NCBI GenBank assembly: GCA_021790335.1
Contig: JAJYEE010000009.1
Coordinates: 17,876-81,875, forward strand
Length of the DNA stretch: 64,000 bases
Reading direction: 5' to 3'
Source: Pseudomonadota bacterium
Lineage (GTDB): Bacteria; Pseudomonadota; Gammaproteobacteria; Acidiferrobacterales; UBA6901
Part shown: piece after piece, positions 9,837-24,870 of the stretch
Layout of the letters: each line of letters starts with the position of its first letter
Position numbering within the stretch: position 1 is the stretch's first letter
Position numbers and translations under genes: made by a program
The notes under the pieces: model-generated
What the model saw: the letters and a program-made list of their open reading frames with translations, nothing else
The model's database searches: none
What the model was told of the DNA's origin: nothing

Positions 9837-11240
9837 CTACCTCGACCCTTTTCCAAAAAGAATAACTTGCACAGTCTGAAATATAACGACCAGATCCAGA
9901 AACAGGCTGTGATTCTTCACGTAATAGAGGTCGTACTGCAACTTCTCGATCGCTTCCTCCACGGAAGCACCATAGGAACAGCGTATCTGGGCCCAGCCGG
10001 TGATGCCAGGCTTGACGTTGTGGCGGCACACGAAGAAGGGAATCTGCTGGGACAGCTGGTCGACAAAATACGGCCTTTCCGGTCGCGGCCCAACGAAGCT
10101 CATTTCCCCCTTGAGAACGTTGAAAATCTGCGGCAGCTCGTCAATGCGCAGTTTACGTATCACCCGACCAACACGTGTAATGCGGTCGTCGTTCTGGCTT
10201 GCCCAACGCGGCTTGCCGTCCTTCTCGGCATCAGTACGCATGCTGCGGAACTTCAGCACGTCAAACGGCACGCTACCCCGTCCCACGCGCTCCTGGTGGT
10301 AAAGAACGGGCCCTGAACTGTCAAGCTTTATCAGTATTGCCGTCACAATAATCACTGGCAGCGAAATCGCGAGCAGCATTACGCTGAACAGCACGTCAAA
10401 AATCCGCTTGATCGCATCGCGCAGCGGTCCACGGTCGAAACCGTCGGAGAATATCATCCAGCTCGGATTCATCGACTGCAGATGCACGTATCCGGTCTCG
10501 CGCTCAAAGAAAGAAGGCAGATCGATAATGTCGATGCCGCTGAGCTTGCACTGGAGAAGATCATCGATCGGCAATCCGCCGCCACGCCGATCCCGGACGC
10601 CAATCACGATTTCGTCGACATCGTACTTCTTCGCGATCGCGCACAGCGACTCTTCATCGGAAAGAATCCTGTCCTTGGCTACGAAATGATGCGCGCCCTG
10701 CAGCGCCAGGTACCCCACCACGCAAAATCCCTGCCGGCCATTCCCCAATTTTTCCAGGGCATCCACTTTCGCCGCGCGCGTTCCGGTACCGAGCACCAGG
10801 ATGCGCCGCTTATTGGCGTCGTAGCCAGTCGCTGTGAAATAGGCAAGGCGCACACCGGCAATTGCCAGAAACGCGATGACATAGGCAATGCCGAACACCC
10901 CGCGGCCGAGGAACAACCGCGGCACTGCGTAAAAGACAAGGGCCATGGCCGCCAGGCCGGCGATGAAGCTCACCCCGAGCCGCCCGTAATGCCACGACTG
11001 CGGTTGATGCTCTCGCTGGTACAGGCCCATCGCGATCATGATGCCAAGCATAATTGCCGCAAACACGATCGCCTTCGGATAAATCGGCAGCACCGGACTG
11101 GCGTTATAGGGTATGCTGCTGAACTGCTTCTCGAACCGTATCGCCACGCCGGCGTACATCGACAGGAACAGGATCATGGTCTCGACAGCACCGAGGACCA
11201 ACAGCGATGCGGGCATGTAATGCTTGAAAATACGGACCAT
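9837..11240 (-). CDS. Undecaprenyl-phosphate sugar phosphotransferase, EpsB/TIGR03013-like (XrtA-associated)
   Basis: N-terminal TM region and CoA-binding-like domain plus bacterial sugar transferase motifs KRIFDVLFSVMLL, KFRSMRTDAEKDG, RIDELPQIFNVLKGEMSFVGPRPERPYFV; start MVRIFKHY at 11240. Confidence 0.87.
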   Translation of the reverse strand: MVRIFKHYMPASLLVLGAVETMILFLSMYAGVAIRFEKQFSSIPYNASPVLPIYPKAIVFAAIMLGIMIAMGLYQREHQPQSWHYGRLGVSFIAGLAAMALVFYAVPRLFLGRGVFGIAYVIAFLAIAGVRLAYFTATGYDANKRRILVLGTGTRAAKVDALEKLGNGRQGFCVVGYLALQGAHHFVAKDRILSDEESLCAIAKKYDVDEIVIGVRDRRGGGLPIDDLLQCKLSGIDIIDLPSFFERETGYVHLQSMNPSWMIFSDGFDRGPLRDAIKRIFDVLFSVMLLAISLPVIIVTAILIKLDSSGPVLYHQERVGRGSVPFDVLKFRSMRTDAEKDGKPRWASQNDDRITRVGRVIRKLRIDELPQIFNVLKGEMSFVGPRPERPYFVDQLSQQIPFFVCRHNVKPGITGWAQIRCSYGASVEEAIEKLQYDLYYVKNHSLFLDLVVIFQTVQVILFGKGSR

Positions 11241-11694
11241 ACAGCATACTCCCCAACACCAAACCCCGCATGACGGCGGACCCGCCTGAACCGCCGACCA
11301 TCGATGCCGTTCCAAAGCCGGTCGCAACAATGCTCGCACGACCGCGGTGCAGCTGCGTGCCTCGATGAAGACTACTTAATGATGAGTCAGCTCCCTAATA
11401 AAGAAGAGCAAAGCGCACCTATCAACGGATTTGTTATGACTTCATAAGCAGATCGCCCGCTACGACATTGATTATTCGCACGTTGTCGAACCTGGCACAA
11501 CGTTGTTTATCCTACGGTGACGACCGGGTTGCGGGCGAGCGCACCCCCGCCAAGGCAAGGACATGATTTTAACATTAGTCTAGAATTTCTGGAAAGAAAA
11601 ACCTCTTCCAACATGAGATGGGTCTGAAGGAGGGGCTGCGTTTCTAACATGAAATGAGTCTGAAGCTGGATCGGGTTTTGTTCATGATGGGGAG

Positions 11695-12000
11695 ATGCAA
11701 ACCCTTATGAACCTCGACAACCTGACCTCCATTGGTCAGCTGGCGGAGTTTTTGTCCAGCACGCAGACGGTGGCCTTTTCAGTACTGAGTAGCCCGGCCG
11801 CCCGTTATGAATGGGTGCAAAAAACCCTCGTCCGATTCCGGTATCGGACCCTCGCCCGGCGAGATCAGGGGTCGTGATTCGCGCGCTCATGTGAGGTCAG
11901 CGGATACTCCCGACAGCAGGTCACCCGATTGATCGCCCAGTACCGCACGACCGGCACCATCAGACACCGCCAGAGGACCGTGGCGGGCTATACGCCGAAT
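11695..12000 (+). pseudogene. rve/integrase-catalytic-type transposase N-terminal relic, frameshifted and fused to an IS110 fragment
   Basis: MNLDNLTSIGQLAEFLSSTQTVAFSVLSSPAARYEWVQKTLVRFRYRTLARRDQG...(shift)...QQVTRLIAQYRTTGTIRHRQRTVAGYTPN resembles the N-terminus of common integrase catalytic-region proteins. Confidence 0.65.
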
Positions 12001-12950
12001 GCGGGGCTCGTTCGTGCCCCCCGACGAAGCTGCGGGAGTTGCGCCTCATTGCCCGCCAACGGCAGAAGCTCATCGGGCAGCTCGCTGCCGAGAAGAACCG
12101 CCTGCACAAAGTGCTGACCGATCCCGGGATCCGTTTGGGGGTGGTGGTCTCCGACCTGCACGGCCAGTCAGAGCGCGTCATGGTGAAGGCGATCGTTGCC
12201 GGGCAACCACCCCCACGAGGTGCTCACACTGGCCAGCCGAAGACTCAAGGCCTCCCGCGAGGAACTCTTCGATGCCCTGCAGGGCGACTTGACCCCCAGC
12301 CACCGTTTTGTCCTGGAGGAGCTCATGCGGCACATCGAGGGGATCGAGGCCCGTATCGCGCGCTTCGATGCCCGGTTGCTCGCTGAACTGGAAACCGAGC
12401 GCCATACCCTGGCGCTGTTGCAAACCCTCCCCGGTGTCGATCTCATCGGGGTCGCCCTGCTGCTGGTCGAGATCGGCACCGACATGGACGCCTTTGGCAG
12501 CGCCGATCGCCTCGCTTCCTGGGTCGGGCTGTGCCCCGGCAATAACGAATCCGCCGGCAAGCGCAAATCCGGGCGGGTACGTAAGGGCAATCCCCATGTC
12601 CGACGGCTCCTCTGCGAGTTCGCCCATGCCGCCCGCCGCGCCCGGTCGGTGCTCAAGTCGAAGTTCCAGGCGCTCCTTGCGCGACGCGGCCATAAACGCG
12701 CCATCGTCGCCATCGCCCACAAGCTCCTGCGCACGATCTTCTTCATGCTGAAGCGTGGCGAGCCCTACCGGGACCCGGCCACCGACTATGAAGCGCTTTC
12801 CGTACAACGCAACGCGCCGCGCTGGATCAAAGCCCTGACCAAGTTCGGCTTCATCCCAGCCAGCGCCTGAGCAGGGACAAGGTTGTCCGGCCGATGACCT
12901 TCGGCTGGTCAGGGGTGCGTTCGCCTTGAACATGGGTTCTTTCACGCTAA
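12000..12950 (+). mobile_element. IS110-family IS, copy 2: 5'-truncated, same internal frameshift as copy 1, lacks left end
   Basis: Identical by eye to 2561-3511; ORFs 12039-12386 and 12196-12870. Confidence 0.88.
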
Positions 12951-13221
12951 GACTGCCCCCCACGGTGCCGTCGAAACGGGGTAATTGACCAATCTTCAAC
13001 CGTACGTCCGGGCTGGCAGCGCGGCTGATCCCACGCAAGGATCGACACCACTGTCCCGCATCAGGCGCCTCCCGGATCGGACTGTGCCGGAGCAGGCACA
13101 CATTCAACTATAACGCGCGCCTGCAGTACAATGTCGGTGCGAGATTCGGGAGCGGCTGGCGCCGGGCAAACCCGTCGGGTTCCGGACCCTATGCAATACC
13201 TGCAAAACCAAGGGCGGTTTC

Positions 13222-14295
13222 ATGCGATCAAGTCACAACTGGCAGGATTTCCTACAACGCACGGGCGCCGTATTGACCGACGGCGAAGTTAGTCACTTCG
13301 GAGATCCGCAGTCCGAACGCCGGCACGTTGTCGGCGGCGATGTCATTGCAGACCTGTCGCATCTGTCGCTGATCTGCGCCACCGGGGAAGATGCCGGCAG
13401 CTTTCTCCAGGGCCAGGTTAGCAACGACATCCGCCTGGTCACCGCCACACACAGCGAGCTTGCCGCATATTGCAGCCCGCAAGGTCGCATGTTTGCTGTT
13501 TTCCGGGTTTTTATGCGCGACGGCGTCTATTTCCTGCAGTTGCCTGCCAGCTTGACGGAACCAACGCTCAAGCGCCTGAAAATGTTCGTGCTGCGCGCCA
13601 AGGTCACCCTCGCTGACGCCGATACCGAGTGGGTACGCGTGGGCGTATCGGGACCGAACACTCCAGCTATCCTGGCCGAGGCGGGGCTCGCACTTCCGGG
13701 TCACAATGACAACTGCGTCACGGACGGCGGCCTTACGGTCTTGCAGATTTCGGAACCCGCCCCGCGGTTCGAGATCATCGGGCTCAGCGAAGCGATGGAG
13801 CGTGTCTGGACGCAGCTGCGGGCGCGGCTTGCGCCGGTCGGTGCCGCAGCGTGGTCGTGGCTCGACATCGCGGCCGGAATCCCCGTGGTATTGCCGGGAA
13901 CGGTCGAACAGTTCGTCCCCCAGATGGCGAATCTCGACCTTGTCGGCGGAATCAACTTCAAGAAAGGCTGCTATCCGGGTCAGGAGATCGTGGCGCGCAT
14001 GCACTATCTCGGTCGCCTCAAGCAACGCATGATCCGGGCACGGGTCGAGACAGGGAAGCGGCCCGAACCGGGAGCGCCGGTCTACGCACCAGACTTCGTG
14101 GACCAGTCGGCCGGCACGGTCGTCGACGCGCAGCCAGGGCCCGATGGCGGCTTCGAACTGCTCGCGGTGGTCCAGCTCAGCAGCATCAGGAACGGGGAAC
14201 TCCATCTGGACAGTCCTTCCGGCCCGAAGCTGCAGCGGCTCGAGATGCCCTATTCGATCGAACCGGTCTCCGAACCTGCGGGCGCGGGTAGGTGA
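13222..14295 (+). CDS. ygfZ: Folate-binding protein YgfZ (GcvT-like, Fe-S cluster repair)
   Basis: 357 aa; KKGCYPGQEIVARMHYLGRLKQR, the KGCYxGQE signature. Confidence 0.92.
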   Translation: MRSSHNWQDFLQRTGAVLTDGEVSHFGDPQSERRHVVGGDVIADLSHLSLICATGEDAGSFLQGQVSNDIRLVTATHSELAAYCSPQGRMFAVFRVFMRDGVYFLQLPASLTEPTLKRLKMFVLRAKVTLADADTEWVRVGVSGPNTPAILAEAGLALPGHNDNCVTDGGLTVLQISEPAPRFEIIGLSEAMERVWTQLRARLAPVGAAAWSWLDIAAGIPVVLPGTVEQFVPQMANLDLVGGINFKKGCYPGQEIVARMHYLGRLKQRMIRARVETGKRPEPGAPVYAPDFVDQSAGTVVDAQPGPDGGFELLAVVQLSSIRNGELHLDSPSGPKLQRLEMPYSIEPVSEPAGAGR

Positions 14296-14337
14296 TGGGG
14301 CAAACGGCCGCGCGACCCGCTGGCCCACGTCGCCGCA

Positions 14338-14640
14338 TCAGTGCTGCCCGGGCCGGCTGTCCTGACGGGGCTGCTGAATGACCTGATAGAAAGTCTCGCC
14401 CTTCTTCACCATGCCCAGCTGGGATCGCGCCAAGTCTTGCACCGATGCCAGCCCCTGCCTCAGATCGAGCACCTTGGCTGCAAGCGCCTGATTGCGTTCC
14501 GTCATCCGTACGTTCTGCGTCTGTTGTGCTGCGATCTGGTGCTGCAGGCGCCACAAGCTGACTGCGCCTCCGTTGCCGAACCACAGCGTGTACTGGAGCA
14601 GCAGAAGCAATCCCGTCAGCAAGAAGGCAGCGATTTTCAC
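14338..14640 (-). CDS. ftsB: Cell division protein FtsB
   Basis: Single TM plus coiled coil, VKIAAFLLTGLLLLLQYTLWFG...RNQALAAKVLDLRQGLASVQDLARSQLGMVKKGETFYQVI; directly after eno; GTG start. Confidence 0.87.
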   Translation of the reverse strand: MKIAAFLLTGLLLLLQYTLWFGNGGAVSLWRLQHQIAAQQTQNVRMTERNQALAAKVLDLRQGLASVQDLARSQLGMVKKGETFYQVIQQPRQDSRPGQH

Positions 14641-14859
14641 GGCATCCTGACCGGACCGAAACCGGGGCAGACGCACTTCCTGCCACAATGCGCGATGGGC
14701 AAACGGAATCCGGAACCGGGTGCGACCCCCTTGGTCAGCCGCATGTTCCACCTTTCACCTCCTTCCGCAATTTTGCCATTGCACAAACGACCCTGACAAT
14801 GCCGGATACCCGAGATCCTGGTTTTCAGTATAGGCAATCGCTGCACGATTGCCGCCCAT

Positions 14860-18745
<3,886 letters not shown>

Positions 18746-18869
18746 TTAAAGGGTTTCCGGTGTCGCGCCGGAGGAGCCCGAACGGAATCGCAGGTTACCA
18801 GATGACGGGTTGGCACACAATGAAAATGCGCATTCCCGCGAACCTGCGGCATGCGCCGTGTCCGGCGCC

Positions 18870-20230
18870 CTAACCAAACTCCCAGACGAGGTCTATGCCC
18901 GGCTCCTGCGCGCGGGCCGCATACGGCTCGCACACCCAGAGATCGGCCACGGCTGCAAGCTCCTCGCCCACATAGACCAAAGGCACCCGCTCCCGCAACC
19001 ACGGCTCGAGCCCGCTGGCCTGCAGCAGCTTCTTCAGCTTCTGGTGGTGATCCCTCCCTGGCAGCCGGCAGGATTCTCCGCCCCTGCGCAGGCGTACCCG
19101 GACCGCCCCGCGCCCGAGGCGCGCACGCGCAAGACCGCGGCCGACGGTCTCCAGCGGGCGCAGACGATGGCCGGTGCCCGGAATCACCAGCGGACCGGCA
19201 AGGTCCCAGTCGAGCGCGATATCCCGTGCTACGGGTGTCAACGGCGCCATGACGTGCAGTTCATCACGGTAGCGCCGGACCTCGGCCTGTGGCCAGGCAA
19301 TGCGCACCTGGTGCGACTTCGGCAGATGCGTAAGCTGGGCCTCGATCTCCTGAAGGTGCACGGTGCTGGGTGCAAGAAACCCCCGGACCCTCAGCCAGTA
19401 TCGCAGCACATTGCGCCGCCGTGCAGGCGACAAAGCCGAAAGCGCCGCAACTGATAGCGGCCGGTTCGACCACCGGCCGCGCCCCACCATGCCGGCGCTG
19501 CAAGGCGCCAGGCAATTCGCCAGGTCCTGCTCCCCGACCTCATCGAGCAGTTCTGCGGTCTCTGCCGCATGGCGTGCGCTGCGCGCAAGAACCACCCGGA
19601 GCCGCGGCCAGTACACCTCCAGCTGCGGAATCAATTGCTGACGCAACCGGTTACGGCTGTAGCTCATATCCTGGTTGCTGAAGTCTTCGATCCAGCTCAG
19701 GCCCTGGGCAAGCGCGTAAACGCGCAGTGACGCACGGCTGAACCCCAGCATCGGCCTTGCAATGCGTCCGTGTCCGAACCGGGCAAGCGGCGGCATGCCA
19801 GCGAGACCGCGCACGCCGGTTCCCCGCAACAGCTGCAGCAGCACGGTCTCCGCCTGATCGTCCTGCTGGTGTCCGGTCACCAGGACTTCTCCGCTCCGCA
19901 CGTGTCGCCCCAGCGCAGCGTAACGCGCTTCGCGCGCGGCTGCCTCCAGTCCCTCGCCGCGCACCGGACGCACTTCGAGCCGCTCCACCCTGCAGGGAAC
20001 ATCCAGCCGAGCACACACCTGCAGGCAGTGGCTTGACCATTGCGCGGACGCCGGCTGCAGTCCGTGATCGACGTGCACCGCCTCCAGACGCAGCGGTGCG
20101 GCTGCGCGCAGCGCCGCCAAGGCATGCAACAGACAGTGGGAATCGAGACCGCCGCTGTATGCGATCTTGAAGGACGTATCGGCGGCGAGTCCCAGATCCC
20201 CGAACAATACCTGTCCCAGGGACGTTGCCG
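18870..20230 (-). CDS. tilS: tRNA(Ile)-lysidine synthase (start codon uncertain)
   Basis: PP-loop IAYSGGLDSHCLLHAL, VTGHQQDDQAETVLLQLLRGTG, RPMLGFSRASLR. Confidence 0.93.
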
Positions 20231-20241
20231 AAAAGCGGCTC

Positions 20242-21201
20242 TCAGACCTCGTCAAACTTGCCGTACTGCATGAGGCGTGCATACCGCGCCGCCAGCAGCT
20301 GGTCCGCAGGGATATCGGTGACATTCGCCAGGGCGGCAAGCAGGGCCTGCCTGAGCGAAGCGGCCATGGCATCAATGTCCCGGTGGGCACCCCCGAGCGG
20401 TTCCGGCACCACCTCGTCGATGAGCCCGAGCTTCATCAGGCTGTCTGCAGTGATGCCCATCGCTTCCGCCGCCAGCGCCGCCTTGTCTGCGCTCTTCCAG
20501 AGGATGGAGGCACAGCCCTCCGGAGATATCACGGAGTAAGTCGCATACTGCAGCATCATCACCCGGTCGCCTACTCCGATCGCAAGCGCTCCGCCCGAAC
20601 CGCCCTCGCCGATCACCGTGGCGATAATCGGCGTCACCAGGGAGGCCATCAGGTACAGACTGCGCGCGATGGCCTCGCTCTGACCCCGCTCCTCGGCGCC
20701 AACGCCGGGATAGGCTCCGGGGGTATCAATAAACGTGATGACCGGCATCCGGAAACGCTCTGCGGTCTTCATGATGCGCATCGCCTTGCGATAGCCTTCC
20801 GGCCGCGGCATGCCGAAATTGCGCCGCACTTTTTCGCGCGTATCCCGGCCCTTCTGGTGCCCAATTACCGCTATCACGTGATCCTCAAGGCGCGCGATGC
20901 CCGCCACTATGGCCGGATCATCGGCAAATGCGCGATCCCCGTGCATCTCGTTGAAATCCGTGAAGATGCGCCCGATGTAGTCCAGGGTATAGGGTCGCTG
21001 CGGGTGGCGTGCCAGCTGCGAAACCTGCCACGGTGTCAGGGAGGTGAATATGGACTCGGTGAGCTTGCGGCTCTTGAGCCGCAAGCGGTTTATCTCCTCA
21101 TTGATATTCAACTCGCTGTTCTTGTCGGCGAAACGCAATGCTTCGATCTTCGCCTCAAGATCGGCAATCGACTGCTCAAAATCAAGAAAGTTGGGATTCA
21201 T
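20242..21201 (-). CDS. accA: Acetyl-CoA carboxylase carboxyltransferase subunit alpha
   Basis: [23 protein letters not shown]...[13 protein letters not shown]...[23 protein letters not shown]. Confidence 0.98.
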   Translation of the reverse strand: MNPNFLDFEQSIADLEAKIEALRFADKNSELNINEEINRLRLKSRKLTESIFTSLTPWQVSQLARHPQRPYTLDYIGRIFTDFNEMHGDRAFADDPAIVAGIARLEDHVIAVIGHQKGRDTREKVRRNFGMPRPEGYRKAMRIMKTAERFRMPVITFIDTPGAYPGVGAEERGQSEAIARSLYLMASLVTPIIATVIGEGGSGGALAIGVGDRVMMLQYATYSVISPEGCASILWKSADKAALAAEAMGITADSLMKLGLIDEVVPEPLGGAHRDIDAMAASLRQALLAALANVTDIPADQLLAARYARLMQYGKFDEV

Positions 21202-21204
21202 GAC

Positions 21205-24200
21205 TCAACCTGGGTGGGATGCCCCGGCGTAGATTAAACGGACATGCTCCTGCCCTGCAAGTTGCGACAGGCGCTCCAGCACCGCACCGCTCGGAGTGAT
21301 CCGCCACTCCTGCCCGAGGACAATCTGTGCCTCGGCGTCGTCCCGCCGGTATCGAAGCAGTACCGGACACTTGCCTGGCGTTGCGGGTTTGAGGATTTCC
21401 TGCAGATCGCGCGTGAAGCCGTTTCCGGCAAGCTGCGCATCCACATCGATCTCCAGAGCGCTCGCCATGGCCGCACGCGCCTGGTCGATGTCGTATATCT
21501 TCTCCGCGCTCATCCGGAAACCACCGGAGTACTCATCGACGCTCACCGGCCCCTCGACGATCAGAAGGTTATCCTTGCCAAGCAGCTCGCGATGACGCTC
21601 GTACATCTCCGAGAACACGGCGAGCTCCAGCTGCCCGGTGCGGTCATCCAGCGTAACGAATGCCATGCGGTCGCCGCGGCGGGTATTCATCGTGCGCATG
21701 CCTACGACAAGCCCGGCCACAACCACCGTGCGGTCCTCGATCGGCTTCAGATCCGCCAGACAGCTGTCGGTGATGTGGCGAAGCTCTTCCTCATAGCGCC
21801 TGATGGGGTGTCCGGTGAGATAAAGACCGAGCGTCTCCTTTTCCCCCTGAAGGCGCTGCTCCTCTGTCCACGGGGCAATCTCCGTGAAGCGCGGCTCTTC
21901 GACCGGGCTGCTCCCCGCCGAAAACATGTCGTCCTGGCCAGCATCACGGTTCTTGCTGTACTGACCGGCAGCCGCGAGCGCGGTATTGAGCGACGCGGTC
22001 ATCGATGCGCGGTCCGGCCCGAGCCCATCCAGCGCCCCGGCCCGTATCAGCGATTCAAGGACACGCCGGTTTACGCGCCGCAGATCGATGCGCCGACACA
22101 GGTCGAACAGATCACGGAAGGCTCCGCCGTTGCAGCGCGCATCGACAACGGCCTCTATGGCTGACGCGCCCAAACCCTTGATGGCGCCCAGGCCATAGAG
22201 AATCGTGAGGCTCGGATGCCGTGCTCCGTCTCCCTCCGGCTGCGCCACCGCATCCGGGCCACTGTGGTCGAGCGGCACGAAGGCATGGTCGCAGCGATTG
22301 ATGTCGGGCGGAAGCAGAGTGATGTTCATGTTGCGGCACTCGGCGATCATCGTCACAACCTTGTCGGTCTTGTCCATATCCGCCGACAGCACTGCCGCCA
22401 TGAAAGCCGCCGGATAGTGCGCCTTGAGCCACGCGGTCTGATAGGCGATCAGTGCATAGGCGGCGGAGTGCGAACGGTTGAATCCGTAGCCGGCGAATTT
22501 CTCGATCAGGTTGAAGATGTCGCTGGCAAGCTTCTCGCTCACCCCGCGCGCCGCCGCTCCCGCGACAAAAACGTCGCGCTGCTTGGCCATCTCCTCGGGC
22601 TTCTTCTTGCCCATCGCCCGTCGCAGCAGGTCCGCGCTTCCGAGCGTATAACCCGCCAGAACCCGCGCGATCTGCATTACCTGCTCCTGGTAGAGGATCA
22701 CGCCGTAGGTCGGTTTGAGAATGGGCTCCAGGCTCGGATGCGGATATTTGATGCGTTCGCGCCCGTGCTTGCGATTGATGAAATCGTCGACCATTCCGGA
22801 CTGCAGGGGTCCGGGACGGAACAGCGCCACCAGCGCCACGATTTCCTCGAAATTGTCAGGCTGCAGGCGCTGGATGAGATCCTTCATTCCGCGCGACTCG
22901 AGCTGGAACAGCGCAGTGGTACGGCAGGACTTGAGAAGCGCGTAGGTCGCTGGATCGTCGATGGGTATCTGCTCTATGACCAGCGGCGCTTCACCCAGGC
23001 GCTCGCGCGCGGCGTTGATCGTCTTGACCGCCTTGTCGATGATGGTGAGGTTGCGCAGGCCGAGAAAATCGAACTTGACCAGTCCGATCGTTTCGACGTC
23101 TTTCATATCCAGCTGCGTCACGAACTGCTTGCTTCCCTGCTCGCAGTACAGCGGCATGAAATCGGTAAGCGCGCTCGGCGCAATGACCACGCCCGCCGCA
23201 TGCTTGCCCGCCGAGCGCGCAAGCCCTTCAAGCGCGCGTGCCGTATCGAGAAGCGCGCGCACGTCCTCTTCGCCCTCGTAGCGTTCCCGCAGCATCGGCT
23301 CGCGCTCGATCGCCCTATCAAGCGTCATGTCCAGTTCCATGGGTATCAGCTTGGCGAGCTTGTCCACGTAACCGTACGGATGGTCCAGCACGCGCCCCAC
23401 GTCGCGCACCACGGCTTTCGCCGCCATCGTGCCGTGGGTGATGATCTGGCACACCTTTTCCTTTCCGTAGCGCCGGGTGACGTAGTCGATGACGCGGTCG
23501 CGTCCCTCTATGCAGAAGTCCACGTCGAAATCCGGCAGCGACACACGCTCGGGATTAAGAAAGCGTTCGAACAGCAGTTCGTACTTGATCGGATCCAGCG
23601 CCGTGATTCCCAGCGCATAGGCCACCAGCGAGCCGGCGCCCGAGCCGCGCCCCGGCCCGACCGGCACATTGTTGTTCTTGGCCCATTCAATGAAGTCGGC
23701 GACGATCAGAAAATAGCCGGCGAACCCCATTTGCACAATTACTCCCAGCTCCAGGTCGAGCCGCCGCAGATATTCATCAGCGCGTGCCGCGCGCGTCTCC
23801 GCCGACATGATCTGGAACCGCGCTTCCAGGCCGGTTCGCGCCTGGGCCCGCAGAACCTCGTCAACGCTCTGCCCAGGCGGCAACGGAAAGTCTGGAAGGT
23901 AATTGTGGCCGAACTCCAAGCGCAGGTTGCAACGCCGGGCGATCTCCACGGAATTCTCGACAGCCTCGGGAAGATCCTGGAACAGCACCGCCATTTCCCC
24001 GCCGGACCGGAAATACTGCTGTTCGGTATAGCGCCGCGGGCGTCGGCTGTCGGTCAGGATGCGGCCGTCCTGGATGCACACCCGCACCTCGTGCGCCTCG
24101 AAGTCCTCGGGGCGCAGGAACCGCACGGCGTTGGTCGCCACGACCGGCAGCCCTTTGCGCTCGGCCAGACGCACGGCTGCATTGTTGTACTCGTCCTGCA

Positions 24201-24726
24201 GCGGTTGTCCGGTGCGCTGAAGCTCGAGGTAGTAGCGGTCGCCGAAAACCCGCCGATACTCCTCGGCGAGGTTATCGGCAAGATCACTGTTGCCCGCCAG
24301 CAGGGCCTGGGCGATATCGCCCTCGAGAGCACCGGAAAGCGCGATGAGCCCGCCACTGCGCGCCCACAGCCAGTCTTTAGCAACACGCGGCCGCCCGGCA
24401 AACTGTCCTTCGCCGTAAGCCAGGGTGAGCACCTGGCTCAGGTTGCGGTAGCCCGCAGCGTCCTGACACAAGAGCACCAGCCGGCTGGGCTTGTTGCGGT
24501 CCGACGGATTCTCGATCCAGAGATCCGCACCGATAATCGGTTTCAGGCCGGCCGCCACAGCAGCCTGGTAAAATTTTACCATTCCGAACACATTAGCCAG
24601 GTCGGTGAGCGCCACCGCCGGCATCTCCTGCGCAACGGCGGTTGCCACCAGCTCATCGATGCGCACAATGCCGTCGATGAGGGAAAACTCGGAATGAACG
24701 TGAAGATGGACGAAAGGAATGCTCAC
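21205..24726 (-). CDS. dnaE: DNA polymerase III subunit alpha
   Basis: SIPFVHLHVHSEFSLIDGIVRI; VGPGRGSGAGSLVAYALGIT; PDFDVDFCIEGRDRVIDYV; GTG start at 24726. Confidence 0.98.
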   Translation of the reverse strand: MSIPFVHLHVHSEFSLIDGIVRIDELVATAVAQEMPAVALTDLANVFGMVKFYQAAVAAGLKPIIGADLWIENPSDRNKPSRLVLLCQDAAGYRNLSQVLTLAYGEGQFAGRPRVAKDWLWARSGGLIALSGALEGDIAQALLAGNSDLADNLAEEYRRVFGDRYYLELQRTGQPLQDEYNNAAVRLAERKGLPVVATNAVRFLRPEDFEAHEVRVCIQDGRILTDSRRPRRYTEQQYFRSGGEMAVLFQDLPEAVENSVEIARRCNLRLEFGHNYLPDFPLPPGQSVDEVLRAQARTGLEARFQIMSAETRAARADEYLRRLDLELGVIVQMGFAGYFLIVADFIEWAKNNNVPVGPGRGSGAGSLVAYALGITALDPIKYELLFERFLNPERVSLPDFDVDFCIEGRDRVIDYVTRRYGKEKVCQIITHGTMAAKAVVRDVGRVLDHPYGYVDKLAKLIPMELDMTLDRAIEREPMLRERYEGEEDVRALLDTARALEGLARSAGKHAAGVVIAPSALTDFMPLYCEQGSKQFVTQLDMKDVETIGLVKFDFLGLRNLTIIDKAVKTINAARERLGEAPLVIEQIPIDDPATYALLKSCRTTALFQLESRGMKDLIQRLQPDNFEEIVALVALFRPGPLQSGMVDDFINRKHGRERIKYPHPSLEPILKPTYGVILYQEQVMQIARVLAGYTLGSADLLRRAMGKKKPEEMAKQRDVFVAGAAARGVSEKLASDIFNLIEKFAGYGFNRSHSAAYALIAYQTAWLKAHYPAAFMAAVLSADMDKTDKVVTMIAECRNMNITLLPPDINRCDHAFVPLDHSGPDAVAQPEGDGARHPSLTILYGLGAIKGLGASAIEAVVDARCNGGAFRDLFDLCRRIDLRRVNRRVLESLIRAGALDGLGPDRASMTASLNTALAAAGQYSKNRDAGQDDMFSAGSSPVEEPRFTEIAPWTEEQRLQGEKETLGLYLTGHPIRRYEEELRHITDSCLADLKPIEDRTVVVAGLVVGMRTMNTRRGDRMAFVTLDDRTGQLELAVFSEMYERHRELLGKDNLLIVEGPVSVDEYSGGFRMSAEKIYDIDQARAAMASALEIDVDAQLAGNGFTRDLQEILKPATPGKCPVLLRYRRDDAEAQIVLGQEWRITPSGAVLERLSQLAGQEHVRLIYAGASHPG

Positions 24727-24870
24727 AGGAGGTATTTCAACGCAAAAGGCCGCGCCAGGAAAGACATGGCGCCGGACCCGCCTGCATCCTGCCGCCCGCA
24801 CCGGGCACCGGGTCGGGCGTGCGATCGAGGAACGTCCGGCAGACCGGGGGAATGCCGCGGACGGGAGGGT

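Noticed and set aside
11485-11515. Possible sigma-54 promoter TGGCACAACGTTGTT
   Set aside because: Spacing to the -12 GC is wrong, and it points away from the EPS genes; XrtA loci are often sigma-54 dependent, but no good -24/-12 site was found on the minus strand
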